DNA from: Oceanispirochaeta sp. M1
GTDB taxonomy: Bacteria; Spirochaetota; Spirochaetia; DSM-2461
NCBI RefSeq assembly: GCF_003346715.1
Contig: NZ_QQPQ01000002.1
Coordinates: 166,294 to 230,293, forward strand
Direction of reading: 5' to 3'
DNA length: 64,000 bases
A program made the translations under genes and the position numbers. A model generated the notes under the pieces. That model did not search any database and was not told the DNA's origin. It was given only the letters and a program-made list of their open reading frames with translations. This document shows, piece after piece, positions 1 through 8,620 of the stretch (positions are counted from its first letter, which is position 1; every line of letters begins with the position of its first letter).

Positions 1-669
1 TCCCTGAAGCGGCTTCAACTGGAAACTCTGGATCTGATTCAACTCCATTGCCCTCCCACACAGGTCTACTACCGTCCGGAGATTTTTGAGACTTTTGACC
101 GCCTGAAAGAACAGGGAAAGGTTCAGAACCTCGGTGTCAGCGTGGAAAAGATTGAAGAAGCTTCAAAAGCTATAGAATTTCCCAATGTGACAAGCGTACA
201 GCTTATCTTCAATATGTTCCGTCACCGTCCTCTGGACTGGTTTTTTGACCTGGCAGCCAAGCGGAATGTGGGGATTATAGTCAGGGTGCCTCTGGCAAGC
301 GGACTGCTTACAGGTAAGTTCAGCAGACAGAGTAGTTTTACTTCCGGAGATCATAGAAATTTCAACAGAGACGGCAAGGCTTTTGATAAGGGAGAAACCT
401 TTTCCGGAGTCCCCTATGAGCTTGGACTGGATGCTGTAGAGCGTCTGAAAGAACTTTTCGGCCCTGAAATGAACCTGGCTCAGACAGCTTTGCGCTGGAT
501 ACTCATGCATCCCCAGGTAAGTTCTGTAATTCCCGGAGCCTCCAGCCGGGAACAGATGAAAGGCAATGCCGCTGCTGCTGCAATGGCTCCGCTGAGTGAA
601 TCTCAGATGCATGGTGTACAAAAAATATATGATGATCTTATTAAAAATGAGGTACATCAGCTCTGGTAG
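1..669 (+). CDS. Aldo/keto reductase, C-terminal part (5' end outside window)
   Basis: The frame is open from base 1, so the gene starts upstream; the GTG at 142 is internal. 222 codons are visible. The segment LDLIQLHCPP near the left edge carries the histidine of the aldo/keto reductase D-Y-K-H tetrad. It is followed by the usual helix and turn (LKEQGKVQNLGVS), PLASGLLTGKF, and the C-terminal cofactor-binding stretch SSVIPGASSREQ. The family comprises NADPH-dependent cytoplasmic oxidoreductases of (beta/alpha)8 fold. The other tetrad residues would lie in the missing part. Substrate cannot be told from the sequence. Confidence 0.93.
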   Translation, partial: SLKRLQLETLDLIQLHCPPTQVYYRPEIFETFDRLKEQGKVQNLGVSVEKIEEASKAIEFPNVTSVQLIFNMFRHRPLDWFFDLAAKRNVGIIVRVPLASGLLTGKFSRQSSFTSGDHRNFNRDGKAFDKGETFSGVPYELGLDAVERLKELFGPEMNLAQTALRWILMHPQVSSVIPGASSREQMKGNAAAAAMAPLSESQMHGVQKIYDDLIKNEVHQLW

Positions 670-690
670 GGATAAAAGTGAATAAAAAAT

Positions 691-719
691 GGAAGTTCAG
701 CCTCCGAAAGAGGGCTTCC
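691..719 (+). terminator. Possible weak terminator hairpin after the aldo/keto reductase
   Basis: GGAAG (691-695) and CCTC (701-704) pair with GAGG (710-713) and CTTCC (715-719). The T tract is only three bases, and it runs into the -35 box of the next promoter, so termination would be inefficient. Confidence 0.4.
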
Positions 720-721
720 CT

Positions 722-750
722 TTGACTCCACTATTCCCCCGTGCTAGACT
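722..750 (+). promoter_or_regulatory. Sigma-70-type promoter of the LysM lipoprotein gene
   Basis: TTGACT (722-727), 17-bp spacer, TAGACT (745-750). It lies between the aldo/keto reductase stop and the ribosome binding site AGGAGA (761-766), which serves the ATG at 773. This supports the later start codon over the in-frame one at 689. Confidence 0.6.
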
Positions 751-772
751 ATGTTCCATGAGGAGAGACCGC

Positions 773-2212
773 ATGAACAAGAAAATATTGTTTACTTTAT
801 TAATTCTTTCTCTGTTTATTGTTATTTCATGTAAATCTGCACCTGAACCCGAAGAAGAACCGGTTGATGAAGCCGTTCCCGAAGAGGTTGTCGAAGAACC
901 CGTTATTGAAAGCGGCCAGGGTCAGCAGCCTGTAATAAAACCCGAACCCGAATCTGAAGAACCTGTTATTGAGGCTGTTTCTCAGGAAGAACTTGCACTA
1001 GCTAAACAGGCTCTGGAAAGAGCAGAAATGGTAGAAGGCTCACGTTTTGCACCGGATCTTATGAAAGAAGCCTATGCCGATATGAAGAGAGCCGAAGAAC
1101 TGGCCGAAAGCGATCCCGAGCAGTCCAGAGTCCTTCTGGCAGGGGTCATAGAAAAAGGTGATAAAGCTTTTAAGCTTGGTAAGAGCGGACTCAAAGATGA
1201 AGCCTATGCAGCCCTGGATTCCTGGGAAGCCAAACTTCTTTCAATTGACGCTGACAAATACAGCCCCGAACCCTATGCTGAAGTTATGCAGCAGTTTGAG
1301 TACACAAGAGAATCCATTGCAGCCGAACAGTTGAATCAGGCTAAAAAAGATATGGCCCTCTCTGGAATTAAATCTGCTAATCTATACAAGATACTTGATG
1401 AAAACATCCGCTGGATTCAGATTCTTGAAAGAGATACCAAGAACTACCTGGAAGATGCCGAGAAAGAGGAAGCATACCTCTGGGCCGGAGAGGAGTTCAA
1501 CCAGGCAAGCTACCTTCTGTCTGACGGTATGATCAAATTCAGACAGTATGATCTGAAAAACAGTGAAGCCGAAATGAAGGAAGCAAAATTCAGAGCAAAA
1601 AATACTCTCTACCTCACAAGAGTCAGAAAGAAACAGGCCGCAACCGATGCCAGACTGATGCAGATTCAGATGGAGCTGGAAGATGCTTCAACCCTGACAG
1701 TACAGTCTGAAGAAGGTGAGATCCTGGACGCCGCTCCATGGTCAGGAGCCGATTACCTGAATAAAAATCCTCTGATGGATGCAGTGGGTGAAGAATATGA
1801 AACCGAAGAATCCGAGCTGATGGAATACGATCTTTCTCAGATCATAGAAGAAGAGGAAGAGGAGACTGTAAGATCAGCAGGAATGTCTGTAAGCGGACTT
1901 CTTGAAAAAGCCAAGGAACTGTGGCAGATGGCAATCGAAGAACGGAATGCTGGAAACTACGATAAATCCAAAGAGCTGCTGACACAGGCAGAAGCCTATA
2001 TCAGAGCCTATAAAGCCAATGCTGTAGGAAGAACCTATGTAGTTACCTACAGAGAAGTAGCTACTGACTGTCTGTGGAGAATAGCCGAGTTCCAGGAGAT
2101 CTATGATGATCCCTACCTCTGGCCTAAAATCTGGCAGCGGAATCAGAAAGCCATTCCCAATCCAGATCTGATCTATCCCGGACAGGTACTGATTATCCCT
2201 CCAGTGGAATAG
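773..2212 (+). CDS. LysM-domain lipoprotein with acidic linker and helical repeats
   Basis: 479 aa from the ATG at 773, chosen because AGGAGA sits 6 bases upstream and a promoter lies between it and the earlier in-frame start. An N-terminal signal ending in IVISC gives a lipobox with Cys20. A Glu/Pro-rich linker (about residues 22-75) follows, then long Ala/Glu-rich helices with DUF4398-like repeats (for example ALERAEMVEGSRFAPDLMK). The C-terminal about 55 residues form a LysM module (YVVTYREVATDCLWRIAE through YPGQVLIIPP). Likely a membrane-anchored envelope protein touching peptidoglycan. It is followed by a strong terminator, so it is probably a single-gene transcript. Confidence 0.85.
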   Translation: MNKKILFTLLILSLFIVISCKSAPEPEEEPVDEAVPEEVVEEPVIESGQGQQPVIKPEPESEEPVIEAVSQEELALAKQALERAEMVEGSRFAPDLMKEAYADMKRAEELAESDPEQSRVLLAGVIEKGDKAFKLGKSGLKDEAYAALDSWEAKLLSIDADKYSPEPYAEVMQQFEYTRESIAAEQLNQAKKDMALSGIKSANLYKILDENIRWIQILERDTKNYLEDAEKEEAYLWAGEEFNQASYLLSDGMIKFRQYDLKNSEAEMKEAKFRAKNTLYLTRVRKKQAATDARLMQIQMELEDASTLTVQSEEGEILDAAPWSGADYLNKNPLMDAVGEEYETEESELMEYDLSQIIEEEEEETVRSAGMSVSGLLEKAKELWQMAIEERNAGNYDKSKELLTQAEAYIRAYKANAVGRTYVVTYREVATDCLWRIAEFQEIYDDPYLWPKIWQRNQKAIPNPDLIYPGQVLIIPPVE

Positions 2213-2230
2213 TCATTCTATAAATAAGCA

Positions 2231-2266
2231 AAAGGCTGTTTTCCATCAGGAGAACAGCCTTTTTTA
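2231..2266 (+). terminator. Rho-independent terminator of the LysM lipoprotein gene
   Basis: AAGGCTGTT (2232-2240) pairs with AACAGCCTT (2253-2261), extended inward by TCC/GGA around the loop ATCA, and followed by a run of T. The opposite strand also carries A/T flanks, so it could serve the convergent hexosaminidase gene too. Confidence 0.85.
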
Positions 2267-2293
2267 TGGATAATCGGTCATTGGTTCTATACT

Positions 2294-3787
2294 TTAGTCT
2301 TCTACACCACCATTGACAATCATCCGCCACATGGCTCTGAATTTTGCCAGTTTACCGGGGTTCCACTCTTTAGCAGGAGCTGCGTTGATCCCCCGCTCTT
2401 TTAGCAATACAAGGTGTCTCTCCAGACGCCGGACAAAACTTTTGTAATCTTTATCCTCTGGATTGGTCCAGCCGACCTCTGCCATGGCGATTGATCGGGG
2501 AAATGCCTGAAAGTCCCTACGATCCTTGTTATGCACCCATTCTGTCCAGAGCGGACATTCCACTCCCAGAACATGATCTGCTCCCGGAAGGTCATCCCCT
2601 TCAGCAATCGGATCATAAGCATAAATTTTCTTAAGAGTTACGTAAGCATGAGATAGATCAATATAAGTTGAGGCATGGGCTGAAAAAATCATCTGCCTCC
2701 CCTTCTCCAGCTGTTTATATGCATTTTTTTTTCTGAAGAGCCAATACTGCCCGATGGCCGACTTATCGAGATTATCACCACAGATTTCAGCCCAGACTAT
2801 AGGGGTTTTCCCCAGTTTTCTAAGGATAGAAACAGCCTGATTAGTAAAATGTACCTGCTGATCTTTAAGACTTCTAATTCCATGATTCTCTCTGTAGGCA
2901 GCACAATGGGGACATTTTTTCCATCGGGCCTTTGGAGCTTCATCACCACCCAGATGAACATGTGATGCAGGAAAGAGCCGGGCGGTCTGTTTCAGGACAG
3001 CCTCAACAAAAAGCCTGGCCTCCTCCTTTCCCGGACAAAGAATATCCTTGTATATCCCGGCTTTCCAGGGGACCTCCTGCCGGTCTCCCCTACAGCCAAG
3101 CTCCGGATAAGAAGCAAGAGCCGCCATGGAGTGACCGGGAAGATCAATTTCAGGAATAACCTGAATACAAAGTTGAGAAGCATATTCTACAATGGTCCTG
3201 ATATCTTCTTCAGAATAGAATCCTTCATGGAGTTCTCCCATTGTGTGACGATTATCCTGATATACGCTGTCCGCCCTGCGGCTGCCTATTCCAGTCAGCT
3301 CAGGATAAGCTGGTACCTCAAGGCGCCATCCCTGATCATCAGTCAGATGGAGGTGAAGTATATTGAATTTATATAAGCTCAGAACGTCAATCAATTCCAG
3401 AATACTATCCACAGGCTGAAAGAATCGGCAACAGTCCAGCATAAATCCTCGCCATCCGAAACGAGGAGAGTCACCTATCTCCAGACAGGGGATACTCTCT
3501 TTAAAAAATAAAAGCAGCTGTATCAATGTTACTGAAGCATAATGAAAACCCTTTGTGGACGAAGCGCTTATATTGATTCCATCTTTTTTAATACTGAGAC
3601 AATAGGCTTCATCATCTTTTTTACCTGATCCTATTTCTTTATATGTTATCAACTCAGAGTTTCTGATCACCATCAGAGATTCAGGAAATCTCAAGTCGGA
3701 GAACTGCACCGGTATCATCCAAAACCCAGATGTAAATACAAGGGATTCAACTGCGGGGATCAAGTTCAGCTCATCATTTTTGGCCAT
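2294..3787 (-). CDS. Beta-N-acetylhexosaminidase, glycoside hydrolase family 20
   Basis: 497 aa. The ATG at 3787 is preceded by AAAGGAG; the longer frame would need a TTG inside that site. The N-terminal about 105 residues look like the GH20 accessory domain; the TIM barrel starts near GWRGFMLDCCRFF. The catalytic Asp-Glu pair is in HLGGDEAPKARW (about D282-E283). HLHLTDDQGWRLE and EIDLPGH are further GH20 signatures. No signal peptide is visible, so a cytoplasmic enzyme trimming imported GlcNAc- or GalNAc-containing oligosaccharides is likely (inference). No transporter is adjacent; it is a lone gene convergent with the LysM gene. Confidence 0.92.
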   Translation of the reverse strand: MAKNDELNLIPAVESLVFTSGFWMIPVQFSDLRFPESLMVIRNSELITYKEIGSGKKDDEAYCLSIKKDGINISASSTKGFHYASVTLIQLLLFFKESIPCLEIGDSPRFGWRGFMLDCCRFFQPVDSILELIDVLSLYKFNILHLHLTDDQGWRLEVPAYPELTGIGSRRADSVYQDNRHTMGELHEGFYSEEDIRTIVEYASQLCIQVIPEIDLPGHSMAALASYPELGCRGDRQEVPWKAGIYKDILCPGKEEARLFVEAVLKQTARLFPASHVHLGGDEAPKARWKKCPHCAAYRENHGIRSLKDQQVHFTNQAVSILRKLGKTPIVWAEICGDNLDKSAIGQYWLFRKKNAYKQLEKGRQMIFSAHASTYIDLSHAYVTLKKIYAYDPIAEGDDLPGADHVLGVECPLWTEWVHNKDRRDFQAFPRSIAMAEVGWTNPEDKDYKSFVRRLERHLVLLKERGINAAPAKEWNPGKLAKFRAMWRMIVNGGVED

Positions 3788-3851
3788 ACAGACTCCTTTC
3801 AAGGGCTATTATAATTCTCAGAAGATTGTTTCGTCAAAGCTGAAACAAACT

Positions 3852-3878
3852 AAAAAAGACCCGGCTTCACCGGGTCTT
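3852..3878 (-). terminator. Rho-independent terminator of the three-lipoprotein operon
   Basis: A perfect 9-bp stem, AAGACCCGG (3856-3864) with CCGGGTCTT (3870-3878), loop of 5. Read on the minus strand it ends in TTTTTT. It lies just after the stop at 3902. Confidence 0.9.
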
Positions 3879-3901
3879 CAAGATAAGCATAATTTGAGAA
3901 A

Positions 3902-4945
3902 TCAGTTCATGGCAAAGCTGTCAAAATAGTCTTCCATTCCTCTGAGGAACTTCTTAAGCATTATTTCCTCCATGGAGCGATAAGCCCGGGATTCGGCTTC
4001 TTCAAGAGATATGGCTGTTTCCCGTTTCTTCTCATCTATGGAGACAACAACATCTCCCTTCTCATTCCGCATCTCCATAAAGAGAGTCCAGCGAAGGTTT
4101 TTATAATCGTTATTGAGGGTAACTTCTTCCATTTTCACCCGGCCGGTAACTGAAAGCTTTGACTCCCCCTCTGTCACAGAGAATCCCCGGTCAGTAAGAA
4201 CCTGGGAAACAACAGCAGCGACCTTGCCGGCTCGATCCCCTTCTACAGTTATGGAGTACTGCATCTGTTCCGCTGTATCCGCATATGCAGAATGGAGCAC
4301 CGCAGGATCATAGGGTAGCATTACAGCTCTTGCGAAGGGCTGATAGATGATATCCAGCTGATCCTTCATGGAATGAATTTTTACATCCATGACCATTGCT
4401 CCATCAAGAAATCCATAACGTCTGAGCAAGTCGCTCTGTTCGGCTGATTTTTTAATAAAGGCTTGGGTTTTCATGCCGTCCTGATCTATCCTCTGGCGAT
4501 AAATATTGGCAGTCTCCATCCGGTCGATATAAGCAACCACATAGACCTTACCCATATCACTGGTCCAGGATTCTGCAAAATGTACATTGATCAGAGTTTC
4601 ATCGGATAACTGTGTAATAGATTCATCAGAAGTTGTTTCCATCCGTGATTCCAGAATAGTGTCACCATCAGACAGATCTTCGTAGCGTGTGCTGATTGTA
4701 CTGTCTACAACTATTGCAGTCCTGAAGATTCGTGCTAAAGAAGCCTGACCATCCTGCTTTGCACTTTTAAGAGAATTGCCTTCTCCAATTTCCACCAGAT
4801 ATTCATCATTGGGATAGAGTGAGTGTTTATCATCCACCCATGAAGGTTTCTTTCCTCCCGACCGTTCTGATGAGCTTCCGCCGGAAGCACAGGAAAAAAG
4901 AAATAACGGAATAAGGGATAATAGAAATACATATTTTAATTTCAT
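3902..4945 (-). CDS. LPP20-like lipoprotein
   Basis: 347 aa from the ATG at 4945, which has GGAG upstream; an in-frame start 21 bases earlier lacks support. The signal peptide MKLKYVFLLSLIPLFLFSC gives lipobox LFSC. The start of the mature part (KKPSWVDDKHSLYPNDEYLVEIGEG, here split by reading) resembles the LPP20 fold, in which the protein begins by naming itself with a P-x-W motif and an AxxxA-type domain. The remainder has no recognised catalytic motif. It is the third gene of an operon after a COG3014-like and an LpoB-like lipoprotein, 38 bp downstream. Role in envelope or cell-wall upkeep is inferred from context. Confidence 0.75.
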   Translation of the reverse strand: MKLKYVFLLSLIPLFLFSCASGGSSSERSGGKKPSWVDDKHSLYPNDEYLVEIGEGNSLKSAKQDGQASLARIFRTAIVVDSTISTRYEDLSDGDTILESRMETTSDESITQLSDETLINVHFAESWTSDMGKVYVVAYIDRMETANIYRQRIDQDGMKTQAFIKKSAEQSDLLRRYGFLDGAMVMDVKIHSMKDQLDIIYQPFARAVMLPYDPAVLHSAYADTAEQMQYSITVEGDRAGKVAAVVSQVLTDRGFSVTEGESKLSVTGRVKMEEVTLNNDYKNLRWTLFMEMRNEKGDVVVSIDEKKRETAISLEEAESRAYRSMEEIMLKKFLRGMEDYFDSFAMN

Positions 4946-4983
4946 AATAAACTCCAATCTACACACAAATAATTAAGAAAAGG

Positions 4984-6399
4984 CTACTCAAGCACATATG
5001 ACTCTACAAAATTCAGCTCACCGGACTGCAAATTTAATGATCCCCGTTGATCTCTGAATATCAATGTACTGTCTTTATAATATTCAATACTGACATCATG
5101 CTCTCCCGGGGGAAGAGCAAAATCAATACTATGAGCATAGGCCGGAAAATACTGGGAGATCCTGAGATCCGCATTTTCGGTGGCATCCACAGCAACATCA
5201 GCAGCAAAACCAATCAATATTCCCAGGACCATTCCACCGGCATCATCACTCATGGAATCATTTACTGCAGTCTTGCCGGTCTCCTTTACGATCCCTTTTG
5301 TTACGGTCCGTAAAATAGATTTACCTATAACCAGAGGCTGCTTGATTAAAAAGATCTCTCTTGAAATCCTCTCCATGTTTTCAATCAGAGGAAGCTCTTT
5401 CACAGGAACTCCGTCCACAAGAAGGACAATTCTGTTGACCTTACTGTGCATCTGTTCCATCCGGGGATACTCAAATTTAAAATGATAACCGGAGCCAATT
5501 CCGGGCATCAGCAGAAAATTAAAACCCACAACTGACTTAATATACTCTTCATTCTGACTGACAGAAGTGATAAAAACACCATTTTTTACTGTATCCAGAT
5601 AAAATGTCTCGGCAACCTTCCGGGGAGAAACTCCTGAGAATGCCAGAACAGAGAGCCGTGCCATTTCCGAATCATTTTCAAGTTCCGGAAGTTCAGGAAT
5701 ATCAAAGTCATATAGATGACTCTGGGACAGGAAAGCATCCTTGATATAATCCCGCTCAATCCGGGCACTGTCAGGACTGTTCTCATAACGATAGAGCAAC
5801 AGTCCAAGATAACGGGCCAGCACATCATTGTGAAAACGGTTTTTCAGAGCTTCAATCTGCCCCTCTGCTTCTGAGGAATCGTTATATTCCTCAATAAGAG
5901 AGCGGTATTTATCTTCAAGAATATTGAGTTTGATATGCACACGTTTAATCTCAATCATGGCGGATTCTTCATCACCCAGGGCAATGTAATTCAGCCCTTT
6001 AAAGACATTCAGATAGATATCTTCATAGTCCTCACCGGCATATTCCAGGGCATTGTCATTAAGGATTCCAGAAGTTATTGCTTTAGAAATACTCTTAGAA
6101 TAAAGCTCTTCGATGCCCCGCTCAGCATTATCCAGTGCAGCATTACTCTTTTCATACTCACCGGAATAATGGTAAAGCATTCCCACATCCAGAAAATACA
6201 GGACCCGGTCTTTCTCCTTATAACTCTCTTCCTTATGTGACTCAATAATTGTACTGGCACCCTGAAAATCCCTCCTGGAGACCGACTCAGAGGCCTCAAC
6301 ATACTGCTGTTGAAAAGTCTGAGTACTGGCACAGGAGGAAATAAAGAGAACAGAAATCAGGCTGATACTTAAATAAATGCTATTTTTAGATTGAGACAT
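4984..6399 (-). CDS. COG3014-like lipoprotein with TPR-like N-terminus
   Basis: 471 aa. The signal peptide ends in LFISSC (lipobox, Cys about residue 23). Residues 30-220 look like helical repeats (ALDNAERGIEEL, YEDIYLNVFKGLNYIALGDEESAMIEIKR), as in COG3014 proteins. The C-terminal half is mixed beta and contains a hydrophobic glycine-rich stretch (MVLGILIGFAADVAVDA) that could insert in a membrane. It starts 6 bp after the LpoB-like gene, so the two are probably translationally linked. Function of the family is poorly known; the conserved neighbourhood of LpoB and LPP20 points to the envelope. Confidence 0.75.
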   Translation of the reverse strand: MSQSKNSIYLSISLISVLFISSCASTQTFQQQYVEASESVSRRDFQGASTIIESHKEESYKEKDRVLYFLDVGMLYHYSGEYEKSNAALDNAERGIEELYSKSISKAITSGILNDNALEYAGEDYEDIYLNVFKGLNYIALGDEESAMIEIKRVHIKLNILEDKYRSLIEEYNDSSEAEGQIEALKNRFHNDVLARYLGLLLYRYENSPDSARIERDYIKDAFLSQSHLYDFDIPELPELENDSEMARLSVLAFSGVSPRKVAETFYLDTVKNGVFITSVSQNEEYIKSVVGFNFLLMPGIGSGYHFKFEYPRMEQMHSKVNRIVLLVDGVPVKELPLIENMERISREIFLIKQPLVIGKSILRTVTKGIVKETGKTAVNDSMSDDAGGMVLGILIGFAADVAVDATENADLRISQYFPAYAHSIDFALPPGEHDVSIEYYKDSTLIFRDQRGSLNLQSGELNFVESYVLE

Positions 6400-6405
6400 T
6401 CCCTA

Positions 6406-6999
6406 TTACCATTTGGATTTGGATTGTTTAATCAATTTTTTGACTTCGTTCTCACCAATCCAGGCTTTCTCATTTGTCTGCAGGTGAATCAATTCCATAC
6501 TGACCTGATATTTGATTACTTTCTTTCCTTCAACAGCATCTGTGATGGAAGTGATAACACCCTGCATCATATAATCTGCACCGGTTTCTGCGGCCAAAGC
6601 GTTTGCAGTCTCTTCGGTTGAATTAGATTGCTGATCTTCACGCTCTTCACGGACTTCCTCACGTTCAACCGCACTGGCAACAAAACGGACACGGCCGCTG
6701 TTAATCAGTTCACGCTCGATATCTTTGATAAAGGTCAGGACTTCAATATGCTCGGAGCTCTTGTTTCGAACTGATCCCACAATAACAACAGGTTTTTCCC
6801 CGTTCTCTGCAAGATAATCATCTATCCAGGGTCTGGACAGACAATCAGAGACGATCTCCTCTGCGGTCAGTCTGGAATCTGTATCGTTCCAGCGTCCGCT
6901 TAAATCGATTACTTCATCAGAAGAGGTTCTTGTTACTTTGGTGGATGCACATCCGGCTAAAGATACTATTGCCAGTATCAGGACTAACAGTCTTTTCAT
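6406..6999 (-). CDS. LpoB-like penicillin-binding-protein activator lipoprotein
   Basis: 197 aa. The signal peptide MKRLLVLILAIVSLAGC carries a classical LAGC lipobox. The mature protein follows the LpoB/COG3417 layout: PVVIVGSVRNKSSEHIEV, a conserved strand-helix (DIERELINSGRVRFV), a Glu-rich insert, ETGADYMMQGVITSI, and the final YQVSMELIHLQTNEKAWIGENEVKK. In E. coli LpoB is an outer-membrane lipoprotein that activates PBP1b. AGGAG precedes the ATG. First gene of the lipoprotein operon ending at 3902. Activation of a class A PBP in this organism is inference. Confidence 0.82.
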   Translation of the reverse strand: MKRLLVLILAIVSLAGCASTKVTRTSSDEVIDLSGRWNDTDSRLTAEEIVSDCLSRPWIDDYLAENGEKPVVIVGSVRNKSSEHIEVLTFIKDIERELINSGRVRFVASAVEREEVREEREDQQSNSTEETANALAAETGADYMMQGVITSITDAVEGKKVIKYQVSMELIHLQTNEKAWIGENEVKKLIKQSKSKW

Positions 7000-7069
7000 T
7001 ACTAATTCTCCTATTAAAAAAGCTCAAACATCACGGTAACCTCACAGGGTTCCTGAGTTGAGAGATCGC

Positions 7070-7091
7070 ACAATCTGTAGTTTAAGATTGT
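7070..7091. repeat. Inverted repeat in the lpoB-like/hom intergenic region
   Basis: ACAATCT (7070-7076) and AGATTGT (7085-7091), 8-bp spacer, 70 bp upstream of the lipoprotein operon start. It could be an operator for that operon. No cognate regulator is adjacent. Confidence 0.35.
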
Positions 7092-7175
7092 CCATGAATA
7101 TATTGTAATTCATTTCTTTTCATAATCCATCCCCTTTCATGAATTCTAGGAACATTATTCCTGAGAAAAACGCTC

Positions 7176-7204
7176 TTGAATAAAAAGCTCTCATATTTGA
7201 TAAT
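7176..7204 (+). promoter_or_regulatory. Sigma-70-type promoter of homoserine dehydrogenase
   Basis: TTGAAT (7176-7181), 17-bp spacer, GATAAT (7199-7204), about 40 bp before the ATG at 7246, which has CAGGAG upstream. Confidence 0.55.
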
Positions 7205-7245
7205 CCTCAATAAGGTTTAATTAAAAATTTTCAGGAGTTTGAAAG

Positions 7246-8565
7246 ATGGTTAATGAGGGAAAATTCGGAGTAGCACTAGTAGGATGCGGCATTGTCGGCG
7301 GCGGAACTGCCAGAGTACTTACCGAAGATATCGAGTACCTTCAGGAAAGGACAGGGATTCCCTTTTATCTTAAATATGTGGTGGACAAAAATTTTGATAA
7401 TGCACGTTCCATTGCTGTTCCTGAGAACCTGTATGAAGAAGATTTTAATAAGGTGATTGCCGATCCTGATGTATTCCTGGTTGTGGAACTCATCGGCGGT
7501 CTTACTGTTGCCAAAAAGATAATGACCAAGGCTCTTGAAGCGGGAAAACATGTTGTTACCGCCAACAAGGCTCTTTTAGCCCATTACGGACCGGAGCTTT
7601 TTGCCCTGGCCAGAAAAGAGAAGGTCAGCATCGGGTTTGAAGCCAGCTGCGGCGGCGGTATCCCCATTATAAAAGCCCTTACAGACGGTCTGCTTGCAAA
7701 CCGTATTGAAGCCATGTTCGGTATCGTCAACGGTACCTGCAACCATATACTCACGGAGATGACAGAGAAGGGACAAAGCTACAAGAGCGCCCTTCAGTCG
7801 GCCCAGAAAGCAGGCCTGGCGGAAGCGGACCCCACACTGGATGTAACCGGTATGGATTCGGCTCACAAGCTGACCATAATGGGTTCTCTGGCCTTCGGAG
7901 AGAGAGTAAACCTTGATTCAATCCCCGTACAGGGAATAGACACTCTGGATCTCTACGATATAAAAACTGCCAGAGATCTGGGATATATAATGAAGCTCCT
8001 GGCGGTTGCCAGGAGGACAGATAAGGGTCTGGCACTCAGTGTTTCTCCCTGTCTTCTACACACATCCCATCCCCTGGCCCGGGTCTCCGGAGCCTTTAAT
8101 GCAGTCAGTGTCTACGGTCATGCCGTAGGACATACCATGTATATGGGTAGAGGAGCCGGAAGCTCACCCACAGCTTCTGCCGTAGTTTCCGATATTATCG
8201 CAACTGCTCTCGGGATTACTCCTAAAGCATTCGAAACACTGACCTTCTGGCCCGACAGAACAAAACCGGCGGTTCAGCTTCCTCCAGCAGATATCATAAG
8301 CCGCTACTACCTGCGCTTTATGGTACAGGACAGACCTGGAACAGTTGCCCGGATAAGCGCTATTCTCAGTGAATATGGCATAAGCATCACGGCTCTTCAG
8401 CAAAAAGAGGAAACATCTGCAATTATCCCTGTTGTTATGACAACTCATGAAGCAGGTGAAGGCGCCGTAATCAAGGCGCTTGCGGCCATTGAGACTCTGG
8501 AAGAGGTCATAGAATCACCTTATATGATCCGCATTGTAGAAGAACACCCTGAGAAAGTAATCTAG
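7246..8565 (+). CDS. hom: Homoserine dehydrogenase
   Basis: 439 aa, normal length for the ACT-domain form. It reduces aspartate semialdehyde to homoserine with NAD(P)H, toward threonine and methionine. An N-terminal Rossmann motif VALVGCGIVGGGTARVL, then VTANKALLA, the substrate-domain signature GFEASCGGGIPIIKAL with GIVNGTCNHILTEM, and the lysine-bearing MDSAHKLTIMGSLAFG follow in order. The C-terminal about 80 residues (YLRFMVQDRPGTVARISAIL) are an ACT domain, which in this family senses amino acids such as threonine. CAGGAG lies before the ATG. No other amino-acid biosynthesis gene is adjacent. Confidence 0.97.
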   Translation: MVNEGKFGVALVGCGIVGGGTARVLTEDIEYLQERTGIPFYLKYVVDKNFDNARSIAVPENLYEEDFNKVIADPDVFLVVELIGGLTVAKKIMTKALEAGKHVVTANKALLAHYGPELFALARKEKVSIGFEASCGGGIPIIKALTDGLLANRIEAMFGIVNGTCNHILTEMTEKGQSYKSALQSAQKAGLAEADPTLDVTGMDSAHKLTIMGSLAFGERVNLDSIPVQGIDTLDLYDIKTARDLGYIMKLLAVARRTDKGLALSVSPCLLHTSHPLARVSGAFNAVSVYGHAVGHTMYMGRGAGSSPTASAVVSDIIATALGITPKAFETLTFWPDRTKPAVQLPPADIISRYYLRFMVQDRPGTVARISAILSEYGISITALQQKEETSAIIPVVMTTHEAGEGAVIKALAAIETLEEVIESPYMIRIVEEHPEKVI

Positions 8566-8620
8566 CCCCCCTCTCAGGACTGATGAGTTCTGGAAGCAAA
8601 ATAATAATTGGAGAACAAGG

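Noticed and set aside
163..657. Open frame of 164 codons antisense to the aldo/keto reductase
   Set aside because: Antisense shadow of a well-conserved gene; no motif.
689..772. Upstream start of the LysM lipoprotein at 689
   Set aside because: It would precede the promoter and lacks a signal peptide at its beginning; ATG 773 has both a ribosome site and the lipoprotein signal.
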